DNA from: Byssochlamys sp. IMV 00236
Taxonomy: Eukaryota; Ascomycota; Eurotiomycetes; Eurotiales; Thermoascaceae
Direction: 5' to 3'
Length of the DNA stretch: 64,000 bases
Assembly: GCA_001931875.2 (NCBI GenBank)
Contig: MSJH02000823.1
Coordinates: forward strand, 162,174 to 226,173
Shown here: positions 46,545 to 58,575 of the stretch, one piece after another
How positions within the stretch are numbered: position 1 is the first letter of the stretch
Layout: each line of letters starts with the position of its first letter
Notes under the pieces: generated by a model
Told to the model about the DNA's origin: nothing
Seen by the model: only the letters and a program-made list of their open reading frames with translations
Databases searched by the model: none
Translations under genes and position numbers: made by a program

Positions 46545-47397
46545 ATGTTTAGGCGCATGAGACAGACCGAGCCCGACAGGCTCTCAATAAGACTAAGCAA
46601 AACACTTGAACCGTTCAATGTGGCTCCTTGGGGAGCGCTTGCAATGTGGTATCTGGGCGTTCTTATCGCTGTTGGGGTAATGTGTACCTTTAGTAGTAAA
46701 GCGTGAACCTGGTCATGATTCTGCTAACCATCTATACTTGTAGGCCCCCATGATCGTGGTGCAGGACGACGAATACACAGCCGCCATTGAAAGGCTTGAA
46801 AGCGCAGGGTTCTGCCGAAGTGTCCCAAATCGTGTCCCTCCTCCGGAAATTATGGAGAACCATCCAGATCCACAGCAGATGTTGGAGGAAATAAATGCTG
46901 GCTACAACCGCTTGGATCGGTCTTGTGCAGTATTCGATTATCCAGATGGTGATCCAGCAGAAAAGAGCTTGCAGCTTTACTTGTTCCCGAACTCCTTTGC
47001 GCACCTTTTTCAAGAAGATACTCTCCCCTCTTCGAGCAAAAGAAGAGAACTAGCACCAACAGAACGATATAAAACCTACGGCAATCTTCACTACCCATTG
47101 GAAGGGGCGCTAGTGGAAAGCTTTGTCAGGTCTGCGATTGATGAAGGAACAGAGACAGCTTTTTCTGCGTGGGGCGAGACACTGAGGTCCTGGATATCTC
47201 TGATGACAGGATACTTAGAGGTTGACAATGATGTCCTTGATAATTGTCCGGATGGACAGGCAGTCGAATGGTATAGCCACAACTTTGGTCGAATCCGTGA
47301 GGCGAATTTCGGTCCCATTGACCGACGCATTTCAAAGCGTCTCGGCTTAGGAAGAGATATGCCGATAGATATGAGGGGGAATCCTATTCAACAGTGA
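46545..47397 (+). CDS. Fungal-specific protein, two exons
   Basis: Exons 46545-46676 and 46744-47397 join to 262 codons. The intron is 67 nt with donor GTAATG and branch point GCTAACC. Adding exon 1 provides the start and a hydrophobic stretch (APWGALAMWYLGVLIAVG), after which VVQDDEYTAAIERLESAGF begins the main part. From memory this layout (a short D-rich strand, then LESxGF and a VPxR turn) is common among uncharacterised Eurotiales proteins with a nucleotidyltransferase-like fold, but I cannot confirm that. No catalytic motif is clear to me. It is the first intact gene right of the transposon island. Confidence 0.65.
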
Positions 47398-48341
47398 TTT
47401 TCATTCAGCTACAGCTACGTAGTGTTGTCTTTCCAGAAAACCATCTCAGCAAATCAATTCATAACATCTACCAAACATGTGACCAAACCAGAATAACCCT
47501 CCAGTGTTCGATACAAACTGTGCTTTCGTGCCTCATCAGCGGTCGCTGGTAGCAAGTTTCAGTAATACCGGCAGGTCCTCTTTGATGTGCCAGAGGGCCA
47601 GCGCATATAGCCTATGACCTCGACACTTGGCTGAAAGGTTTCTACCCTAGAGTTCCACCGCTTAGTGATTGACCGGGTCGAGGAGAATAGTGGAAAACTC
47701 ACTAGTTCTGGAAAACTGAGCTATATTTGATCTTTGCCTTCAGAGTCTGAGCCAAAGCTGGCCTCTTTTGCAGGAGATTTGTCATGCCATGTTTTTTTTT
47801 CCACGATTTATATTTGCGTAGTCTGGCTATTCTCTGTCTGGTTTTAATGTAACTGTATCATTTTAGGTCTTCGAGAGCTATGTAGTAAGGTCGACCTCCA
47901 TAAGAGCAAAACAAAAAAGATGGCAGTTATTGGCGGATATTTGGAGTAAGTACAAAAGCGGTCGTCAGGTGACCTAAACTCAACTACAACTAGTTACCTA
48001 AGGTTATGGATAGATAGTATTTCACTTCCATCTTTCTCCCTATCGTAAATCAACCTAAACTATTATAATCTTCCCATTTTATATACCACATGCAATTTCA
48101 ACGCTAAAGGTTCCTCACAAAGCATACTTAAGGACCTTGGAAAGAATTCTAAGATTCGGCCAGCGGATAAAACCAAAGACGACCAACTTTTCCGAGTCGG
48201 TCCCTTCTTTTACGACATAGCACGATGGTTAATACCGATTGATTAATTAATGAATCAATTAATCAATCAGATCAGTTAAAAACTCTCCCGGGGAAAGAAA
48301 GAACAAAAAATATTAAACTCAACCAGTCCCCATCACCAACT
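47398..48341. other. Intergenic, AT-rich, with a hairpin near its right end
   Basis: About 0.94 kb with no supported gene. A perfect 12-bp inverted repeat is at 48237-48268. Confidence 0.5.
48237..48268. repeat. Perfect 12-bp palindromic arms with 8-bp spacer
   Basis: GATTGATTAATT (48237-48248) and AATTAATCAATC (48257-48268) are exact inverted copies. It can form a hairpin or cruciform about 70 bp before the ATG at 48342. The sequence is AT-only apart from a few G and C, so part of this may be low complexity. Confidence 0.6.
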
Positions 48342-48854
48342 ATGCCTTCTTCTTCTTCTCCTTCTCCTTCTCCCTTATCAGAAAAAACACATCTACCCAC
48401 ATCTCCACGACGACTACTTATCCCTTCTAAACGCACTCTTCTCCCCATTCCATTATCATCCTCATCCTGCAATCCTAGTGCATATCCTGCCGGGATCCAG
48501 ATTCGGAAACCAGCTTTCTCGTCCGCTGTGCCTTCTTCTGATCCTGCAAACGCAAACACAAGCACGGGTACTACTAGCCGCGACGAGTCCAAAGTAGGAG
48601 ATATGCCCGAGCCGATCGTTATCGAATTCGACTCTTCGCGTGCTCCGCAGCCGTTTCTGGATCCGATGGCGCTGGAAAATGTGCGTGCTAGGGTTAGGAT
48701 GCGGGAGGAAGGGGAAAGGGAGAGGAGTCTCGGGACTGAGGCGGAGGAGGACGAAGAGGCGCGAAGGAGGCGGGAGCGGGAGGCGGAGTATGGAGGGATG
48801 GCGGTGCGAGGGAGGTCGAGGGCTGTTGCGGGGAGGGCAGGAAGGCGGCGGTAG
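48342..48854 (+). CDS. Small hypothetical protein (170 residues), weak
   Basis: A plus-strand frame of 170 codons starting MPSSSSPSPSPL. The N-terminal half is Ser/Pro-rich. A short motif, PIVIEFDSSRAPQPFLDP, separates it from a charged C-terminal part with RARVRMREEGERERS and a second Arg/Glu run. The mix of a conserved-looking central strand and a charged helix is plausible for a real gene. I know no family for it, and minus-strand frames overlap it. Treat it as unconfirmed. Confidence 0.4.
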   Translation: MPSSSSPSPSPLSEKTHLPTSPRRLLIPSKRTLLPIPLSSSSCNPSAYPAGIQIRKPAFSSAVPSSDPANANTSTGTTSRDESKVGDMPEPIVIEFDSSRAPQPFLDPMALENVRARVRMREEGERERSLGTEAEEDEEARRRREREAEYGGMAVRGRSRAVAGRAGRRR

Positions 48855-49609
48855 CGGGATGCATAGGAAGGATAGGCAGAGCAGGATTTGGATTGGAAGC
48901 ATTAGATACTGTACTGATGCCATGAATTTGGGGGTAAGATGCTCTTAGAGGCAAATACATCATGTCTACTAGTTAGCAGGACGCTGGTTATATTGTAGGT
49001 AATCTATCCAGAAAGATTGGAATTTAGTGAAAAGAATAGTCCACGTTAAAAATGCCGCAATTATAATATACAAGGCGATTCTTGCAGAAAAAAGACAGGC
49101 ATATCAAAACCTAAAATGACAATCCTTATGCGGTCAGAGAGACAAGACACCGCACTCGAGAATATGTCTCGTAAATCGTAGCATCATTCCTCTTTTCTTT
49201 GGTCATAATCCTTGCTAACGTTGGACGTCATAACCGGTCGCGTTTCTCATGAACAATTCCCGTCACTGATGCATGGAGGTTGGGAAAGACCCCATCCTCC
49301 GTCGAGACTGGTACCAGGGAAATATCCAGGGTTCCAATCTGGAAACCCGTCCAAACCAACAGTTTCAAACACAATAACCAGCCGAAACATACAGATTCCG
49401 CAAATTGCATCCATCATTAACATCATACCGTCACGTAAAACGGCTCATTGCTTAAGCGTGAAGGTGAAAATTCGAGAGGGAAAAAAGTAAAGAGAAAAAT
49501 AGGGGGGGAGAAAAGTTCCAACAGATATTAAAAGTAGGCGGATAACGAGATTCACCAGAAACGAACGTCAAACATGGTACCAGACCAATACTTGACAAAG
49601 AAGGTCGGT
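48855..49609. other. Intergenic
   Basis: About 0.75 kb between the small ORF and the 901-residue gene. No gene, RNA or repeat was recognised. Confidence 0.5.
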
Positions 49610-52315
49610 TTATATGGCCGTAATAGCTCTCCTGTTCCCAATATTCCCAGTAGTAGTGCTGGAATCCACAAAGACCCTGTCGCCAATGCTTTGCTTCAAC
49701 TTTTCTCTTCTCTCGTCCAATTTAGCTTGCTCGCGCTGGTCGCGCGCACGTTTGAGACGCCACTGGAGCTCTCTTAAACCGATGAATCGGAGCCGGAGTC
49801 CAAAGAGGGAGATTGTACGCAAACGGCGCGAACTGTAAGGCGATCGTGGTCTGAAGATACCACTGCCAACGCTCCTCCTGCTCGCGAGGCTGACTCGACT
49901 CGATCCATGAGGTCCTGTCCCATTGGCACGACCCGCAGTCTGCATTCGACGCGGCAGGGATATAGGTCCATCGAAAATCACCCGCTTCTGAGGCATACCT
50001 AGAGAATTGCTGATAATCATATCGCTCGCTCCTTTGTCACCCTTATTGTCTGCAACAATGTCTTCGTCATCAGAATCTGAAAAGTCGTCCCAAAATCCGC
50101 GGGGGCGCCAAAATGGATGTAGGCGACTATCCATCTCCTTTCCTGCTTTGCGGTTCTTGGCAGTCCTCATTGAGATAGGCCGAGTGAAGGGAGAGCCGAC
50201 CTCGGACAGACGACGGACAGTAAAGGCCCGTCTGACTTGACGAAACCGGCGGCCGAGAGCGTTGCTGAGCTCCGGAGAGCCAAGTCTACGTTCTATTTCT
50301 TCCATGGGCGTGGGTGGAATAATCTTGACCACTGGAGGCTTTGGCGGCGGACGGGGATTCCTCAGAGGCGAATCCACGTCGGCTAGGCCCGGTGGCATCA
50401 TTTCCGGCGTCTCTGCTCTTCCGAAGGTGTTGACATAGGTAGGGAACGTGCGCAACGCTTGAACAGCTTGGGATTCAGGCTGCACATTCTGCTCAACAAG
50501 TAGCAGCGACCTGTTGTTATGGGGGAATAGAGTGACAGCTGTTGCTTCGTGGATTTCCACCGGCCCCGGTGAAGAGGACTGAATCGACGGTTGTGTGTAA
50601 GGCAGAGACGGCCGTCGCAGGACAGAGCTGTCATCGGCTGCTTGCGAAACAGACGTGCGACGAGAGAAGTCCACGCTGAGATCCTGATCAGGAGGGACGG
50701 TGGCACTGGCAGTGGGTTCTTTGTTGTCTTCCGCCTTCTGTCTCCGATTCTCCTTCTCAGTCGCTAGGGTATGGCGCTGCAGGCTTTCTGATGTGAGCGA
50801 GGTGGTCCGCGAAGTGTTCCTGCTGGTAGGAGCGGACAATGATGAGCTGCGCTGAGGAATTTTGGGTCTGTTTAAGACGCGCCCTCTTATTCCTATATCC
50901 CTGGAGTCAATGGAGGACGGAGTGGAATCTGACCTCCTACGCCGCCTTTGGCGTGGCAGATCCAGTGAGCCGTTTCGACTATCTTGTGCGATGGTTGGCC
51001 GACGGCTCGATCCGCGTGAAGGGACTGTAGACTGATTCCTGCTAGTCGAAGCTGAGGATTTCAGGGATGAGCGTCTCTCCGGAATAACGACTACCGGGAT
51101 AACCTCTTGCTTCTGCCGCATCGCATTCGAAGATACGCTCACTGGAACGGATAGATCAGACGCGGTGCTCCAGCGATGGTGGTTCGTTATGCGGGCCGCT
51201 TTGTGCACCAGCCGATGCTGCGAGTCGGCGATCGGAAGCATCGAGGTACGATTAGACTTCGGCATAGGGGAGCTGGCAGAGCGCAGGGACGATCTCTTCT
51301 CCGTGTGACGTAGGGCTGGCTTGACTCGTGGAGGGGAGTCAATTACCAGAGCTTCAACCGTGGACGTAGTTGATGCACTGGACATCCTCCAAGACTGAAT
51401 GCGTTCGTTTATGTATGCTTGGTCTTCCGTAGACAACCAACCGATATCTTCCCCAAATTTCTCTATCGACGGGCTGGCGGGGGCGTCGCGTGTTTCTCGT
51501 ACTCTGTCACGCAAGCACTTTTCACGACTAAGAGACACCGCCAGCGCTTTGGCATCTATGCCGCCATTCTCCAGATTCTGCTGAGCTGGATTCCCATTTG
51601 GACGGCATCCACGTTGGTCGATCGTTTTTTGGCTTCCATGTGATGTGGCAGTCCCTCCTTCGCGTCTATTCACCCAGTCGCCATCGAATGAACCAAAACT
51701 CGAGGCGTGCTCCACGTGGCGGCTATGCTTTAAAGTTGAGCTGGTAGCTTTGCCAGAGGAGCTGTCTGACGGCGGTACAGACTCAATTCTTCCTATCGTC
51801 TCTTCTGGCAACAGTTCTTCCTCGCTCATCCGCAACAGTGATTGGGACGAGAGGTTAGGTCGTTTCGTGTCTTCGTCGGAGAATCCCTCCAGCGCAGTCT
51901 TGAAAGACTCCGCTCTGGAGGAGTTCGAAGCCAGCATTTGCATTCCGGGTCTAGCTTTTTGTGACAGAGTCGCTATGCGAGGTGGAGTTGTGTCGGGAGT
52001 CAGAGGTATTCTCTGATGAGGCGGGGTCACAACTCTGACCGTTTGACCTTCAGTTCGTGACAGGCCATCTCGTCCTTCAGACGGCTTTCTGATATATCCT
52101 TCGCCAGGCTGGCCAGGCGGCGTCAGAGGTAGTCTCGGGACAGCCGTATCTGCCTGCGGCTTGCTGACTCGGTTTGAGGGTGGAGTTCGTATTGGCGTAA
52201 CACTTTCTTGAGAGGAAACGCCTCGCCTGCGCGGAAGAGCTTTATGAGCCTTCAGAAGCGGCCGTTCGGGCGCAGGTGTCATAGGAGGAACATCAGCGAT
52301 CTCAACCCCGGTCAT
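49610..52315 (-). CDS. Ser/Arg-rich protein of unknown function (901 residues)
   Basis: A single long exon, largely disordered: Ser, Arg, Pro and Thr dominate. No enzyme domain is recognised. The C-terminal third has the only structured-looking parts: RRLGSPELSNALGRRFRQV, then DSRLHPFWRPRGFWDDFSDS with an aromatic patch and an acidic DSDDED run. It ends in a hydrophobic helix followed by a basic coiled-coil-like helix (LRELQWRLKRARDQREQAK). The acidic/aromatic patch may be a conserved contact site; that is inference. ORF length and codon regularity make the gene itself credible. The start at 52315 is the first ATG. Proteins of this kind are common in Pezizomycotina and mostly unstudied. Confidence 0.75.
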   Translation of the reverse strand: MTGVEIADVPPMTPAPERPLLKAHKALPRRRGVSSQESVTPIRTPPSNRVSKPQADTAVPRLPLTPPGQPGEGYIRKPSEGRDGLSRTEGQTVRVVTPPHQRIPLTPDTTPPRIATLSQKARPGMQMLASNSSRAESFKTALEGFSDEDTKRPNLSSQSLLRMSEEELLPEETIGRIESVPPSDSSSGKATSSTLKHSRHVEHASSFGSFDGDWVNRREGGTATSHGSQKTIDQRGCRPNGNPAQQNLENGGIDAKALAVSLSREKCLRDRVRETRDAPASPSIEKFGEDIGWLSTEDQAYINERIQSWRMSSASTTSTVEALVIDSPPRVKPALRHTEKRSSLRSASSPMPKSNRTSMLPIADSQHRLVHKAARITNHHRWSTASDLSVPVSVSSNAMRQKQEVIPVVVIPERRSSLKSSASTSRNQSTVPSRGSSRRPTIAQDSRNGSLDLPRQRRRRRSDSTPSSIDSRDIGIRGRVLNRPKIPQRSSSLSAPTSRNTSRTTSLTSESLQRHTLATEKENRRQKAEDNKEPTASATVPPDQDLSVDFSRRTSVSQAADDSSVLRRPSLPYTQPSIQSSSPGPVEIHEATAVTLFPHNNRSLLLVEQNVQPESQAVQALRTFPTYVNTFGRAETPEMMPPGLADVDSPLRNPRPPPKPPVVKIIPPTPMEEIERRLGSPELSNALGRRFRQVRRAFTVRRLSEVGSPFTRPISMRTAKNRKAGKEMDSRLHPFWRPRGFWDDFSDSDDEDIVADNKGDKGASDMIISNSLGMPQKRVIFDGPISLPRRMQTAGRANGTGPHGSSRVSLASRRSVGSGIFRPRSPYSSRRLRTISLFGLRLRFIGLRELQWRLKRARDQREQAKLDERREKLKQSIGDRVFVDSSTTTGNIGNRRAITAI

Positions 52316-55300
52316 TTCGGAGATCTCGATCGGTGGGAAGCCAAAAGACCCCGGATGGATGGTATTGGATCAAGGACAACACTCCTACCTCTGTCCGCGA
52401 TGTGCGATTTCACAGGATACCTCTTTCTGGGTGGTCCCGTCCGGTCATAGAGACGGCTCTGGCATAACGACAACGAGCGAAGGAGGAGATCACCGCCTAA
52501 AGTGAAGCTGCACAGAGCCTCTCTCAAAGGTCCACCAGTGCCCTACTGACAATCAGGACCCTTCGAGGCCAGTTAGTCGCGTGTCGAAGGAGTATTATGC
52601 TGTATGCGAGCAGCCAGGCGTCTCGACGCCTGTAAGGTTGGTTCCGTCCGCTGTGCCAGATTAAAAAGTGGGACGCGTTTCCCAGAAGGCGTCGTGGATT
52701 GGAGATCACGGGGGTGAGAGCGCGAATGCAGAAGCGGAATGTACGTATTACAGGAATTCGTCAAAAGATTCGTCTAGCAAACGGTGCTAGCCGGCAGTCA
52801 GAAGAGAAGACGTGTGAGTGGTGGAGAAAGCGACTCGGGGATCCTTGAGTGGATGACGCGATGAAGAATTTAATAGTCGACAGGATGGACAGGCAACGAT
52901 AGTGTCTATTACTACCGCCAGATATTTTGAAGCCCCGTTGAGATAGGTGAGATGGAGATAGGATGAAGACGACAAGTTGAGATAGACGGTGGATGGCGAG
53001 AGAGAGAGGGAGAGGGGAACGAGCCGCCTGTCGAGTGACTCGAAGCTGCAACTCTGCGACGACCACACGCGATGCAGGGACACGACGTTTCGTTCTCTTC
53101 GCTTGCCTTGCAGCAGACCGAACTAACTGTTACAACCACAACGCGCCAGCATGAAAACCCAGCTACTGGTAAGTCCCGGATCTGTCTTCTTTTCGGGATG
53201 ATTGGGATCTACCGGATACAGCAAGGTGATGAGGCGAGCCGCCCTGAGGATGAGCTGGCGGTGGATCTCGATTGGCTCGCTCTACATCTCAGTTGATTTT
53301 CGTGAAAAGTGGTCTATCATGTTTTTCTTTTTTTTTTCCCCTTTTTGCTCCAATAGTAATTTTCTCGAAGACTTCTAAATCTAGTTATCGGGTTGTCTGA
53401 GCTGGGTGCTCGGACAATTGTAACTATTTACGGAGCAGTGCGATATATTTAGTCTGAACCAGTATGTATGTACTGTACTACTGTGCAAATACTGGTACAT
53501 ACCATAGTAAGAAACTCTCCGTAATGCCTACAGACCCAATATCTCCAACCCTAAGCCTGCACGGACAGCTTGGGCTGTAACGTAACAAGATAGGGATACC
53601 GGTGCCTGCATTGCAGACAGGTCACCGCTTCAAGAGAATTAAGTAGAATAAAACCACGGTTTCTCTGGAATCGACGCGGCTAGTTGTCAACGCCTCCGCA
53701 AAGCCCCGCAGTGTGTACGCGCCCTTGGGTCATCACGCACGGAGCAGCATACCATATTATTATTAGCCGTATGGTAAGTGATTCTCGGGTACTCCGATGT
53801 CCAGGTGAGTAACTATTTAAATCACTCTTGTGCGTGGCAGATCTTGCATCGAGTTGAACATCAGATTCTGCTGCCGTTATTATTAAGAACCCTCGGGTCG
53901 CTCAGGAACAAGCAGACCTGTGGTAGCATAGTTGAAGGAGAACCATGGATGGACGGGTTCCCGCCGGTTTTTGTTACTCTCGAGACCCTGGAGATTCGGG
54001 AGAGTGGCAGGGCCGAAAGCCAGATCAACCATTTAGCGTGACGGGATGTCGTCGAGTCTGCTAGCTACGTAAGAGAGCACGAAGGGGTGGTAGAGCAGAT
54101 AAGTTACTACCAGCACTCAGACAGTAGTAGTTAAGTTAGTACGACGATGATAATTCTGTAGAATAGAGTAGAGCAAAGACTCATTATTCATGCCAGTAAT
54201 GATATCATGGAACAGAGCCGGGCAAGTCGGAATCACGGATCGTCCAGATCGCCAAGCGGGCGTTCCTCGAGAGTCGAGAGAAACATGTGGCAATCGTTGG
54301 ACGATGACGATGTCTCCCCCCACAGGAACCGTGCTGATTATTTCCCGGGGCATCAACGAGTTTTGGTCTTTCGTTCAGCGATAATCTAGCGCTCTCACTT
54401 GTCCAGCAGCCCGGCCCGTCTTGCCCAGCGACGCTCCGTAAGCGATTGTACTGCACATCCTATTCTCTCTCAGCCACACGCCCCCCCTCAAGAACGTCAG
54501 TGGAACTCTGCGGTGATCATCATCTTTTGGACGATAAGACGTCCCAGGACTTCTGTTATAAAAGATATATTGCTGCTGCTCTGCATCGCGAAGAGACGGA
54601 GGGGTTTTGTGGATTTGGCCTCGTGGCTTCTTCGAGGAGTGTTCCCCTACCATTATTGGCGACCTGAGAACTACCGCGTTTCTTCCGGATCCGTGTCAAG
54701 AAACAGGAAAGAAAAAGACAGAAAAAGAGAAGGAAAGGGAAAAAAAAAAGAGAAAGAAAGCAATCTTCGACCGCCAAGCTCCTCGACTGGCAGGCCTAGT
54801 CGACGGTCGCTTCCATTGCAAGATTCTCTTTTGGCAGCATCAGATACCCCTCGTCGAGAGTAAAAAGCTTTTAGTGACGATGCCGCTCGTCCTCGAGGTA
54901 AGACCATGATTTTCGGTTTGTTTTCCAAGAAGCGATTTTGTTTTGTTTCATTCTTAAGCTATTGCCTGCTTTCAACCTATCTGCATTTCGTCTTCCTTTG
55001 ACATCGAGGACGTGGGTTCCCTTCAGGGGATGCTGCGCTACGCTCACTATCCTTTTGACTTCTTTTGTCATCCGTTCCCAGGCAGCCGTCGTCCTTTTCT
55101 TTCCCTGTCCTTTATGTGTTCGATCTCTGTTCGATCTCCCACGGCCCCGTATACGCAATTCCTATGTCAATATCGGTTGCCAGTACCGATGACATTGGAT
55201 GGGTTCTGTTCGAGACCGTTGGCAGCTTGTCCTGTGTGTCCTTTGTACGCTAGACAATGCCTGTAGCTCCAAAGAACAGGGGGAGCTTCGAGCTCTAGCG

Positions 55301-56358
55301 GGCCCCGCGCCGTAAGAAAACTGCACAAAAACAGGAGAGATGCGGTGCCAATCTCGGGAGTGAACCTGAATAGAAAACCAGATGGGTGGGATCGCCGTGG
55401 CGGGGGTGACGACAAGACCATCATCGTCCTTGCTGGTGACAAGCAACCGGGGAGACTATTCGCGGGGGGAGTACCAGACGGCTCTCTCATCGACGACGCT
55501 GAAGGCATCTGGACAGAAGGTTCTATCCGAGGGGAAGCAATCAGCTGGATGAGCATTCTTCGGACTCCCAGAGCCATGGAAGCAGCAAAAGGGAGATTGT
55601 CTGGGCTGGCGGCGAGGGGCAACGGGGCTTGGCGCAATGACATCGGCCGCGCAGAGATGCATCGTCGTCATAGGCCGCCGCCCGCAAAGCCTACTACTAC
55701 TCGATACTCTATCTCTCGCCGTTCCCCGCCGACTGACCTCATTGCTCGATTTTCACTTTCTACTCTCCATTCTCCAGTCTCTATTCTCCATACCATACTT
55801 TCGAACTCAAGCTCTTGCGACTCATTGTTCGTGACGCCGTGTCCGGCTGCTCCTTTGACGTCGTCCCTTGTGCGGCGGCCCGCCTAAACCGCTCCCTGGT
55901 TGCTAGTGACGCCCGCGACCTTGCCCCCATCTCACTGTCGCTGTCTCATCGTCTGCTCCAGAAACGAGGGAATTGGAATCTTTTCAGCCAAGAACGGTTG
56001 AAACTTTCGACTTCACATCATCCTTCCAACGTCTCGATTCTCTCTAGCCAACCAGCGCAGGAGCGGCAATCAGTCAGACCGTCACCGTCATCATCCGCAA
56101 AAAAAAGGGCCACCCCAGCTTTCCGGACACCCAATTGCTGCTCCTTTTGGTAGCTGTCTGCCTGGTTATTGAGGCTCACTGTCCCTCCCCTGGATCACCC
56201 TGTTTCCTAGATTTCCTAAATACACCTGCACCTGTACTCACTCCCTGCGCGCATTTTCTCTTTTGACTTCGCTTCATGTTTGGTTCCCCTCTACCGCGTG
56301 TTTGATATACCCTTTCCTTTTCTCGCATCTCGTACTTCCAGATTACTCACCCGCGGTC
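52316..56358. other. 4 kb gene-free stretch between the Ser/Arg-rich gene and srkA
   Basis: This holds two divergent promoters and probably a long srkA leader. Frames such as 54399-54863 (+), 55345-55887 (+) and 55167-55643 (-) lack motifs and overlap one another. A purine tract lies at 54704-54763. The part from 55700 to 56350 is rich in pyrimidine, as in fungal 5' leaders. Confidence 0.5.
54704..54763. repeat. Purine-rich low-complexity tract
   Basis: About 60 bp of GAAAGAAAAAGA-type purines on the plus strand, between the Ser/Arg-rich gene and srkA. Confidence 0.8.
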
Positions 56359-58575
56359 ATGAGTACGATACAGAACCTGAAGAACTTTATCCGTCATGGG
56401 AAACAGGCTCGCCTGGTCACCCCCCATGCGGAGCCCACCACCGACGTGTCGGCTGTCCACGCACAGCAACAACGGCAGCAAGGCCAGTATCCGCCCGCGG
56501 CTGGCAACTTGGATGCTATTGAGAACAAAGGAAATGGCCAAGCCGTGAAGTCGGACGGCCAGTCCAGGAGCTCACGGAATCGGGAGGCTGAAATCCAGGC
56601 GATCGTCGAGGAGGAAAAGCAGAGCAGATCGAAAATGCCAAAGTACCCCGGTCTGGAACGTTGGATCCTCGTGGAGAAGATGGGCGACGGCGCATTCAGC
56701 AACGTGTATCGCGCAAAGGATACCACTGGACAATATGGCGAGGTCGCGATCAAGGTGGTCCGGAAATTTGAAATGAACAGCAATCAGGTATGAAGCTGCC
56801 AGTGGAGAGGCTTTTCTTTTCCTTGTCTCCTGCTTCCATCTGTGATTGTTCTGTTCTGTCAGCGTCTACATTCTGGATCAAATTGGACATTCGCCAACAT
56901 TTCCCACGGGGATATATAGGGCGAGGCTCATCTTCACCCGGAATTCAGGAAGAAGCCAAAGGCCGCGGAGGTGCGCTACTCTCTCGAACAGCACCCACAC
57001 ACTCTCTTACATGGATACCCTGGTGTTCTGGATTCTTTTTTCTCTCATTCTCACTCGTCCATCTGTAGCTGTTCAAGCTAACTGTGGTTCCATCTGTACA
57101 GCGTGCAAATATTCTCAAAGAGGTTCAAATAATGCGCCAGCTCGATCACCCCAACATCGTCAAGTTGGTCGACTTCTCAGAATCCCGCCAGTACTATTAC
57201 ATCGTGCTGGAGCTCTGCCCCGGCGGTGAGCTGTTCCACCAGATCGTGAGATTGACCTACTTTAGTGAAGACCTGAGTCGTCACGTCATTGTACAAGTCG
57301 CAAAGGCGATCGAGTATCTTCATGAGACGTCCGGAGTGGTTCATCGGTTAGCAATAAAGAGCTGCTTTGTTTAACAAAAAAAGACGCCATTGCTAATTTC
57401 CTCCTAGGGACATCAAACCCGAGAATCTCCTGTTCTACCCTATCCCTTTTGTGCCGAGCAAAAACCCCAAGCCCAAGCAGCCGGGTGAGGAAGATAAGGT
57501 TGACGAGGGCGAATTCATCCCCGGTGTGGGTGCCGGTGGAATCGGACAGATCAAGATCGCCGACTTTGGTCTGTCCAAGGTCATTTGGGACAGCCAGACA
57601 ATGACTCCTTGCGGTACAGTCGGCTACACGGCGCCTGAGATTGTCAAGGATGAGCGATACTCCAAGAGTGTCGACATGTGGGCTCTTGGCTGTGTCCTCT
57701 ACACCCTGCTCTGCGGTTTCCCTCCATTCTATGATGAGAGCATCCAAGTACTGACCGAGAAGGTCGCACGTGGCCAGTATACTTTCCTGTCGCCTTGGTG
57801 GGATGATATCTCGAAATCCGCGCAGGATCTCATTTCACATCTATTGACCGTCGACCCGGACAAGCGGTATACCATCAAGGAGTTCCTGGCACACCCGTGG
57901 ATCAGGCAGACGAACGAGGAGACCCATGCTGCGTCGGATGCTCCTCCGTTGGCAACTCCTCTTCATCAGAAGGGAGCGGACGCCAGCCAGAAGGCGGCTG
58001 CGAAGGCAGAGCCACTATCTGCGCCGTTGTATGACCCGGTCGCGGACCGTCGACTGGACTTCCGATCGCCTGGTGCTCTGAACCTGCGGGAGGTCTTCGA
58101 TGTCGGTTATGCTGTTCACAGACAGGAGGAAGAAGGAAAGCGACGCAAGAACTTCCGACAAGGTTACAGAGGTGCAAACCCTACGACTGGGTTTAGCTCC
58201 CAACTCAATCCCCTTAATGAAGACTACGACGATGATGATGATGAAGCCGTGTACTACACCGAGGATGGCGACTACCCTCCAGCGAAGATCCCGAAGTCCT
58301 CACAACAGGCCGGAGATGTGGCAGCCATGGAAACCAAGTTGCGGATGACGAATCTCGGTGCGAGTTCTGCTGCGCAGGCCCGACAAGCGGCGGCTGGTGG
58401 TCGGACTCAGCAGGCACGACAACAACCAGCAGGTTACGGCCAGCACAGCGCTGCAGTAGCACAAGCTGCAAGACAAAGTGTGGCCCGGAATTCAAGACAG
58501 CCTTTCGAACTGAGCTTAGACAATGCAACACTGCTAGAGAGACGCGGTAAGAAGCAACAGGACCAGGTTGTCTAA
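56359..58575 (+). CDS. srkA: Stress-activated protein kinase SrkA (Rck2/MAPKAP-like)
   Basis: Exons 56359-56787, 57102-57346 and 57408-58575 join to 614 codons. The kinase domain covers about residues 102-400: MGDGAFSNVYRAKD (Gly loop), VAIKVVRKFE (Lys), ELCPGGELFHQIV, HRDIKPENLLFY (catalytic loop), ADFGLSK and the activation segment CGTVGYTAPEIV, then MWALGCVLYTLLCGFPPFYD. A Gly/Pro-rich insert after the catalytic loop (KNPKPKQPGEED, VGAGGIGQ) and the ordered tail are features of Srk1/Rck2, kinases downstream of the Hog1/Sty1/SakA MAP kinase in stress and mitotic control. The C-terminal tail is Gln/Ala-rich. Intron 1 is 314 nt, long here. Intron 2 has the less usual donor GTTAGC. The symbol follows Aspergillus use; function is inferred from family. 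Confidence 0.9.

Noticed and set aside
54399..55887. Frames of 154 and 180 codons upstream of srkA
   Set aside because: They run through purine and pyrimidine tracts, overlap opposite-strand frames and have no family match that I recognise.
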